Positions 5,720 to 10,402 of a DNA stretch of 10,402 bases are shown here, one piece after another. The notes beneath the pieces were generated by a model. It was not told where the DNA came from, ran no database searches, and saw nothing but the letters and a program-made list of their open reading frames with translations. The stretch's first letter is position 1; each line of letters begins with the position of its first letter. A program made the position numbers and the translations under genes. This DNA comes from Terrisporobacter sp. (GTDB lineage Bacteria; Bacillota_A; Clostridia; Peptostreptococcales; Peptostreptococcaceae): the NCBI GenBank assembly GCA_029851945.1, contig JARKUZ010000093.1, positions 1-10,402 of the forward strand. Direction: 5' to 3'.

Positions 5720-5748
5720 TTGATTTTTGTTTTTTAAATGTCTATAAT
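5720..5748 (+). promoter_or_regulatory. Promoter of ldh
   Basis: TTGATT (5720-5725) and TATAAT (5743-5748) are separated by exactly 17 bases, giving a leader of about 87 bases. The leader is almost pure A/T. It repeats part of the promoter region (CTATAATATATATTAAATAA near 5742-5761 and CTATATATATTAAATAA near 5812). I saw no clear Rex-type (TTGTTAAN4TTAACAA) operator. Confidence 0.8.
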
Positions 5749-5841
5749 ATATATTAAATAATAATTATTATTCCTTATATATATATAATATATTTTTCAA
5801 AATAGAAAATACTATATATATTAAATAAACGAGGTGAAGTT

Positions 5842-6780
5842 ATGAGTAAAATATCAATAATAGGTGCAGGTGCAATTGGTGCTACAACAGCATTTGCCTT
5901 ACTACAAAAAGGAATAGCACGAGAAATTGTAATTAATGATATAAATCAAGAAAAGGCCCTAGGAGAAGTTCTAGACTTAATGCATGGTAGTTCTTTATGT
6001 AGGCCTTGTAATGTTACTTTAGGTACTTTAGAAGATACTAAAGATTCAGATATAATTATAATAACTGCTGGATCTCCACAAAAACCTGGTGAAACTAGAT
6101 TAGATTTAGTAGATAAAAACTATGCAATATTTAAAAGTTTCATTCCAAAAATTGCAAAATTAAGTCCAAATTCAATATTATTAGTTGTATCTAACCCTGT
6201 AGATGTTCTTTCATATATGACATATAAACTTTCCGGCTTCCCAAAAGAAAGAGTAATAGGTTCTGGTACTGTATTAGATACAGCAAGGCTTAGAAGCTTA
6301 CTTGGTAAATATTTCGGAATTGATGGAAGAAATGTAGAAGGTTATGTTCTAGGTGAACATGGTGACAGTGAATTTGTAACTTGGTCATCATTAATGATTG
6401 GTAGCATACCAGTAAAAAGCTTCTCTGAGCAAAATTCTATAGCTTGGGATAAAGAAACTGAAACTGTTATAGCTGAAGATGTTAAAAATTGTGCTTATGA
6501 AGTTATTAAAAGAAAGGGTGCTACTGCTTTTGCTGTTGCAATAGCTCTTGAAAGAATAGTTGAAGCTATTATTAGAGATGAAAAATCTATTTTAACTGTT
6601 TCAACTTTATTAAATGACTATTATGGTGTTAATGATGCTTATTTAAGCGTTCCTACTATTCTTGGAAGAAATGGTATAGAAAAAGTTTTAAATATTCAAT
6701 TATCACCTACTGAGCAAGAAAAGTTTGTATCATCAGCTAATTTAATGAAACAATATATAGATAGAATTAATGATAAATAA
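5842..6780 (+). CDS. ldh: L-lactate dehydrogenase
   Basis: Cytoplasmic NAD-dependent enzyme reducing pyruvate to L-lactate and regenerating NAD+ in fermentation. 312 residues, normal length. Seen: the Rossmann motif GAGAIG (8-13), Asp33 that selects NAD(H), the mobile loop SPQKPGETRLDLV with Gln80 (lactate rather than malate specificity) and Arg86, SNPVDV (117-122), LDTAR with Asp146 and substrate-binding Arg149, and GEHGDSEF with catalytic His173. Arg151, matching the fructose-1,6-bisphosphate-contacting Arg of Bacillus enzymes, is kept. The partner His of WSHADIG is Ser183 here (WSSLMIG), so allosteric control may differ. GAGGTGA (5831-5837) lies four bases before ATG. It is a single unit, divergent from the J-like gene, ending at a strong shared terminator. 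Confidence 0.96.
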   Translation: MSKISIIGAGAIGATTAFALLQKGIAREIVINDINQEKALGEVLDLMHGSSLCRPCNVTLGTLEDTKDSDIIIITAGSPQKPGETRLDLVDKNYAIFKSFIPKIAKLSPNSILLVVSNPVDVLSYMTYKLSGFPKERVIGSGTVLDTARLRSLLGKYFGIDGRNVEGYVLGEHGDSEFVTWSSLMIGSIPVKSFSEQNSIAWDKETETVIAEDVKNCAYEVIKRKGATAFAVAIALERIVEAIIRDEKSILTVSTLLNDYYGVNDAYLSVPTILGRNGIEKVLNIQLSPTEQEKFVSSANLMKQYIDRINDK

Positions 6781-6787
6781 AATCAAT

Positions 6788-6820
6788 AAAAAACTGTATC
6801 AAAATCTGATACAGTTTTTT
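6788..6820. terminator. Bidirectional terminator shared by ldh and the NlpC/P60 gene
   Basis: A perfect 13-base-pair stem (AAAAAACTGTATC / GATACAGTTTTTT) with a seven-base loop begins eight bases after the ldh stop. The A- and T-runs give a U-run on either strand, so it can end both convergent transcripts. It is 64 bases from the stop codon of the minus-strand gene. Confidence 0.92.
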
Positions 6821-6884
6821 ATTAAATTAAGTTATTATATAACCTTAATTAAGATAATACTTTTTTTAAATAACTAAATAAATT

Positions 6885-8462
6885 TTATAGAACTCTTCTA
6901 GCTCGTCCAATTGAACTCCATGGAACATCAGTTATTCTTACTGTTTTACCATGGTTTGGAGATTCTATCCATTGTCCATTTCCTATATACATACCAACAT
7001 GTCCTAAATTACTATAGAACAATAAATCACCCGGCTGTACATCATCTAATGATACTTCTACCCCGCTTTTTATTTGGTCATAAGTTGTTCTTCCAATACT
7101 TATATTAGCTTTACTAAATCCCCATTGCATAAACCCAGAACAATCAAACATTCTTACTCCACTATCAACGTATTGATATAAAGTATCATATTTACCCGCA
7201 GAAGCATAGTCTGGGAATCTATTCTTTAATGTTTGTATTGATGCGCTAGTCACTAATTCTCCTGAACCACCATAAGCATATGGAGATCCAATATGAGATT
7301 TTAACTCTTCTAATACAACGTTATATGCATTAGAAACAGAAGTATTACTATCGCTATTATTACTACTATTGTTTCCCGTATTATTATCACTTCCAGTAGA
7401 TATTTTTACATAATCTGAACTTACGTATCCAACTGATCCTTTAAAATTAATTTTATACCAATTTCCTTCTTTTCCAGTTATATTGACACTTTCATTGTTT
7501 AGTAAATATCCTAATACTACTGCAGTTGAAGAAGGCTGTTTTCTTACTCTTAGATTAGAAGAAACATTTGTAACAACTCCCATAGTATTCATTGTTTGAG
7601 AAGAATTATTACTATCGCTTGTTGAATTACTATTTCCAGTATTTGAATTCGATTCCGAAGATGGTTTATTTTCAGTTATATAATCCTTATGAACATAAGC
7701 ATATGATGAATTATACTTAATTTTATACCAACTTCCTGTTTCACCTACTATATTCACAGAATTACCTGAGTATAAAGTTCCTAAAATAGTTGAACTAGTA
7801 GATGCTTCTTTACGAACTCTAAGTCCTCCACTACTTACATTATAAACGTACCCTGTTTTATTAACTTCTGTTTCTGAAGAACCAGTATTTTCTGTATTAT
7901 TACTTTGTGTATTATTAGTTGAATTGCCATTAGTTGTGATATATTCTTTACTTACATAACCATACCCACTATTATATTGTATTTTATACCATTCTCCTTC
8001 TGATCCAACTATATTTACTTCAGTATTGTTAGTAAGATATCCTAATATTGATGAGCTTGTAGACGCCCCACTTCTTACTCTTAAATTAGTAGATACATTA
8101 TAGACCTTACCTTTTGTTGATATTACTGAAGATGATGAAATCTCTTTTACATAATCTCCATGAACATAACCAGTTATTCCATTGTACTTAATTTGATACC
8201 AACTTCCGCTTTTAGAAATGATATCAAATGTACTACCATTTCGCATAGTTCCTAATACTGATGAGTTTGTGCTTGCTGATTCTCTAATTCTTAAAGTTGA
8301 AGTTACATTAACAACTTGTCCTTTACTTATAGATGCTACTTCTATTCCACTATTTATTTCTGTAGCACTAGCTGGTACATTTTTAACAGATAAAATAGTT
8401 CCAACAACACCAGAAATAGCAATTATCTTTTTTATCTTTTTTTTCTGCATATTTTTCCACAT
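6885..8462 (-). CDS. Secreted peptidoglycan hydrolase, four SH3b domains and NlpC/P60
   Basis: A 525-residue exported cell-wall hydrolase. Seen: a lysine-rich start and hydrophobic core with a cleavage site after ASA (about residue 33). Four SH3b repeats follow at about 49-106, 118-175, 204-262 and 295-352, each with the L-R-[IV]-R opening, W-Y-[QK]-I centre and G/A-Y-V end, and probably bind the wall. They are joined by Ser/Asn/Thr-rich linkers. The NlpC/P60 domain (about 380-525) has Cys441 (FDCSG), His488 (LGHVGMYIG) and a third polar residue His504 (ESPNHGK). The family cuts gamma-D-Glu-diamino acid bonds in stem peptides. A 30-odd-residue insert between YAYGGSG and FDCSG matches a clostridial subgroup. 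The start is uncertain: GGGGG abuts the first ATG, and is 12 bases before a second in-frame ATG (8448-8450). Roles in cell separation or growth are likely. Confidence 0.95.
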   Translation of the reverse strand: MWKNMQKKKIKKIIAISGVVGTILSVKNVPASATEINSGIEVASISKGQVVNVTSTLRIRESASTNSSVLGTMRNGSTFDIISKSGSWYQIKYNGITGYVHGDYVKEISSSSVISTKGKVYNVSTNLRVRSGASTSSSILGYLTNNTEVNIVGSEGEWYKIQYNSGYGYVSKEYITTNGNSTNNTQSNNTENTGSSETEVNKTGYVYNVSSGGLRVRKEASTSSTILGTLYSGNSVNIVGETGSWYKIKYNSSYAYVHKDYITENKPSSESNSNTGNSNSTSDSNNSSQTMNTMGVVTNVSSNLRVRKQPSSTAVVLGYLLNNESVNITGKEGNWYKINFKGSVGYVSSDYVKISTGSDNNTGNNSSNNSDSNTSVSNAYNVVLEELKSHIGSPYAYGGSGELVTSASIQTLKNRFPDYASAGKYDTLYQYVDSGVRMFDCSGFMQWGFSKANISIGRTTYDQIKSGVEVSLDDVQPGDLLFYSNLGHVGMYIGNGQWIESPNHGKTVRITDVPWSSIGRARRVL

Positions 8463-8498
8463 CCCCCGCTTACTTAAATATATATTTTGACATAATAA

Positions 8499-8527
8499 AT
8501 TATATATTTTTTCACTTTAATTTGCCA
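8499..8527 (-). promoter_or_regulatory. Promoter of the NlpC/P60 hydrolase gene
   Basis: TATAAT (8499-8504) with TGGCAA (8522-8527) at 17 bases on the minus strand, leaving a leader of about 30 bases. It lies in the 120-base gap after pncB. No convincing terminator for pncB is seen in that gap, so some readthrough into this gene is possible. Confidence 0.6.
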
Positions 8528-8582
8528 TATTTTTTAGCACATTCTTCTTATTTTTTATCATTTTTAATAAATTTAATCTGTA

Positions 8583-10037
8583 TTATCTAAGATTTTTTAT
8601 CATATCATTTTTCAGATTCCATAATTTTTCTGACAAATCAACATAATATCCCTGTGGATTATTAAATCTCTTTACCTCCTCCCACAATAATTCCACTTGT
8701 TCTAAAGAATATTTTCGAATCTCATCCAACTTTGGTGTTTTATAAACACATTCCCCTTGAATAAAAATTGGCACTTGTATCTTTTTCGCATAATAATTTG
8801 TTACAACTTTCCTCTTCCATGTATGTATAGGATCAAATATCTCATAATCTTTTGAATCATCTATTATTTCATTTCCTAATGTTAATACATCTGCTATAGC
8901 TTTATTATTCTCCTTATCAAATAGCCTCCAAACTGTTTTATAACCTGGATTTGTGACCTTTTCTATATTTTCTGATAACTTAATTCTTGGAACTATATTA
9001 TTTTTTTCCTCAACTGCAACTAACTTATATACTCCTCCAAATACAGGTTCTGACTTTGCAGTTATTAATCTTTCTCCAACTCCAAATATATCAATACAAG
9101 CTCCTTGATTCATAAGATCTGCTATTATATATTCATCTAAACTATTAGATGCAAGTATTTTACAACCTTCTAATCCATTTATATTTAATATTTTTCTTAT
9201 TTCCTTTGAAAGATATGCCAAATCACCACTATCTAATCTAACACCTTTAAGACTTTTTCCTTGTGGCTCTAATACCTCTTTAGAAACTTTAATAGCATTG
9301 ATTATACCTGATTTTAAAACATTATAAGTATCTATTAATAAAACACAATTATCAGGATATGTTTTAGCATATGTCTCAAAAGCTTTATACTCATCACCAA
9401 ATAATTGTATCCATGAATGAGCCATAGTTCCTACTGCTTTAACCCCAAATATCTCATCTGCAATAGTATTTGCAGTTCCATCTGCACCACCTATATAAGC
9501 TGCTCTAGCACCATATATAGCTGCATCATATCCTTGACTACGCCTTGCCCCAAGTTCTAATACTTCTTTTCCTCCTGCAGCTCTTCTTATTCTATTTGCT
9601 TTTGTAGCTATTAGACTCTGATGATTAATTGTTAAAAGTAACATTGTTTCTATCAACTGCGCTTCTATAACTTTTGCTTTAACAGTTATTAAAGGTTCAT
9701 TAGGAAATACAGGCGTTCCTTCTTTTATAGCATAAATATCACCTGTAAACTTAAAATTTAATAAATACTCTAGAAACTCTTCACTAAATAATTTTCTTTG
9801 TCTTAAATATTCAATATCATTTTTAGTAAAATTTAAACCTTTTATATATTCAATTACTTGCTCTAAACCGGCTAAAATTGCAAATCCTGAGTTGTCAGGA
9901 TTTTTTCTAAAGAACATATCAAAATAAACTATTTTATCTTTTAAATTATTTTTAAAATACCCATTAGCCATAGTAAATTCATAAAAATCTACTAACATAC
10001 TTAAATTTCTTTCATCTTCTAGGCTTATTTTTATCAT
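8583..10037 (-). CDS. pncB: Nicotinate phosphoribosyltransferase
   Basis: Cytoplasmic enzyme of NAD salvage joining nicotinate to PRPP, with ATP hydrolysis, to give nicotinate mononucleotide. 484 residues, usual for the Firmicute form. Seen in order: LVDFYEFTMANGYF (15-28), the nicotinate/PRPP region ELGARRSQGYDAAIYGARAA (161-180), GTMAHSWIQ with His207 (the residue phosphorylated in the family), DTYNVLKSGI (236-245), GVRLDSGDLAYLS (265-277), ILASNSLDEY (294-303) and the phosphate-binding FGVGERLITAKS (318-329). The start is set by AAAGGAGC eight bases before ATG. It is a single unit: a terminator (10152-10194) separates it from the gene before. With ldh it serves the NAD pool but is not cotranscribed with it. 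Confident. Confidence 0.97.
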   Translation of the reverse strand: MIKISLEDERNLSMLVDFYEFTMANGYFKNNLKDKIVYFDMFFRKNPDNSGFAILAGLEQVIEYIKGLNFTKNDIEYLRQRKLFSEEFLEYLLNFKFTGDIYAIKEGTPVFPNEPLITVKAKVIEAQLIETMLLLTINHQSLIATKANRIRRAAGGKEVLELGARRSQGYDAAIYGARAAYIGGADGTANTIADEIFGVKAVGTMAHSWIQLFGDEYKAFETYAKTYPDNCVLLIDTYNVLKSGIINAIKVSKEVLEPQGKSLKGVRLDSGDLAYLSKEIRKILNINGLEGCKILASNSLDEYIIADLMNQGACIDIFGVGERLITAKSEPVFGGVYKLVAVEEKNNIVPRIKLSENIEKVTNPGYKTVWRLFDKENNKAIADVLTLGNEIIDDSKDYEIFDPIHTWKRKVVTNYYAKKIQVPIFIQGECVYKTPKLDEIRKYSLEQVELLWEEVKRFNNPQGYYVDLSEKLWNLKNDMIKNLR

Positions 10038-10054
10038 ATTTAATGCTCCTTTAA

Positions 10055-10081
10055 ATTATAAAATACCTTAATTTAAATTAA
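10055..10081 (-). promoter_or_regulatory. Possible pncB promoter with a palindrome
   Basis: TATAAT (10055-10060) lies 18 bases before the pncB start codon, just ahead of the ribosome site. The expected -35 position has no good match. Instead, the perfect 14-base palindrome TTAATTTAAATTAA (10068-10081) overlaps it. It could be an operator, but A/T-only palindromes arise easily by chance here. The rest of the gap up to 10151 shows nothing clear. Confidence 0.35.
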
Positions 10082-10151
10082 TTTCCATAGTCACATTTTT
10101 ATTATCTTTTGCTATATCATAAACTTTTACTCATACTTCTTCATAAAATAT

Positions 10152-10194
10152 AAAAAATGCTTAAAAAAAGATAAACTATCTTCTTTTAAGCATT
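10152..10194 (-). terminator. Terminator of the right-edge acetyltransferase gene
   Basis: AATGCTTAAAA (10156-10166) pairs with TTTTAAGCATT (10184-10194), with an inner AGATA/TATCT pairing (10169-10173 with 10177-10181) and a three-base loop. It ends in a U-run on the minus strand and begins four bases after the stop codon of the partial gene. Confidence 0.88.
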
Positions 10195-10198
10195 AATC

Positions 10199-10402
10199 TT
10201 AAATTATCTTTGCTAAAACATATCTTCTAAGTCCACCATATTTTAATTTATCCTTTTTAATTTCATAACCTAAACTCTTAAATGTATTTACACTAAACTC
10301 ATTATATGGTGATGCTGTAGCACATAATATCTTAGTATCTTCTTTTACAGCAATTTTCTCCAATTCTTCACATATTATTTTTTGAAGCTTATTTCCTCTA
10401 TA
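10199..10402 (-). CDS. GNAT family N-acetyltransferase, C-terminal part
   Basis: The last 67 residues of a gene cut by the right edge of the window; it ends with TAA at 10199-10201. Seen: YRGNKLQKIICEELEKIA at the cut, which is the R-G-N-x-L-Q acetyl-CoA pyrophosphate-binding loop and following helix of GNAT enzymes. Then come a strand (TKILCATASPYN) and the motif B helix and strand (NEFSVNTFKSLGYEIKKDKLKYGGLRRYVLAKII), where N-x-F-x3-GY is the usual pattern. Substrate cannot be told from this part. It is unrelated in detail to the GNAT at 3959-4462 and has its own terminator directly behind the stop codon. Confidence 0.85.
   Translation of the reverse strand, partial: YRGNKLQKIICEELEKIAVKEDTKILCATASPYNEFSVNTFKSLGYEIKKDKLKYGGLRRYVLAKII

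Noticed and set aside
5660..5841. A Rex-type redox operator before ldh
   Set aside because: TTGTTA occurs near 5697 but is not followed by the inverted half-site TTAACAA; the A/T-rich leader gives only chance partial matches.
6911..7108. A 65-codon plus-strand open reading frame
   Set aside because: It is a shadow of the NlpC/P60 catalytic domain, with no ribosome site or promoter.
8218..8490. A 90-codon plus-strand open reading frame
   Set aside because: It is antisense to the signal peptide and first SH3b domain; its hydrophobic stretch mirrors the Lys-rich N-terminus.
10068..10081. The palindrome as a proven NAD-related operator of pncB
   Set aside because: It is A/T-only and does not resemble a regulator site that I recognise; kept only as part of a low-confidence promoter entry.

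Overview
The window is very AT-rich DNA from a low-GC Firmicute, most probably Clostridium sensu stricto. The evidence is strong GGAGG-type ribosome sites, TTGACA/TATAAT-type promoters with 17-base spacers, abundant A/T-rich intrinsic terminators, and clostridial forms of the proteins (a four-SH3b NlpC/P60 hydrolase, a UPF0126 transporter behind a glycine riboswitch, fermentative L-lactate dehydrogenase). It reads as ordinary chromosome: there is no insertion sequence, phage gene, CRISPR array or integrase. Most genes are single units with their own promoter and terminator, and all but ldh lie on the minus strand.

Left part (1-2000). A terminator-like hairpin lies near the edge. It is followed by a tRNA-Cys(GCA) with its own promoter and terminator, then a UPF0126/TRIC-type small membrane transporter. 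The transporter is preceded by a tandem glycine riboswitch and a clear sigma-A promoter, which points to glycine as its substrate or signal. A 14-base-pair perfect inverted repeat spans the -35 element of that promoter and separates it from an orphan PIN-domain ribonuclease gene with no visible antitoxin.

Middle (2000-5600). This holds a 123-residue protein of unknown function behind a strong promoter with a leader of about 110 bases, a 413-residue coiled-coil acidic protein, a GNAT acetyltransferase, and a membrane-anchored J-domain-like protein whose HPD tripeptide is missing. The 413-residue protein has a stretch (about 175-300) whose order of elements resembles GrpE, the nucleotide exchange factor of Hsp70. 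If that holds, two divergent Hsp70-cochaperone-like proteins sit about 700 bases apart with no Hsp70 gene between them. This is the least explained and most interesting part of the window.

Right part (5536-10402). A 306-base divergent promoter region separates the J-like gene from ldh (L-lactate dehydrogenase, plus strand). ldh converges on a secreted four-SH3b NlpC/P60 peptidoglycan hydrolase, and the two share a bidirectional terminator. Beyond that are pncB (nicotinate phosphoribosyltransferase, NAD salvage) and the 3' end of a second GNAT acetyltransferase cut by the window edge. Redox turnover (ldh) and NAD supply (pncB) are metabolically related, but the genes are not in one operon.
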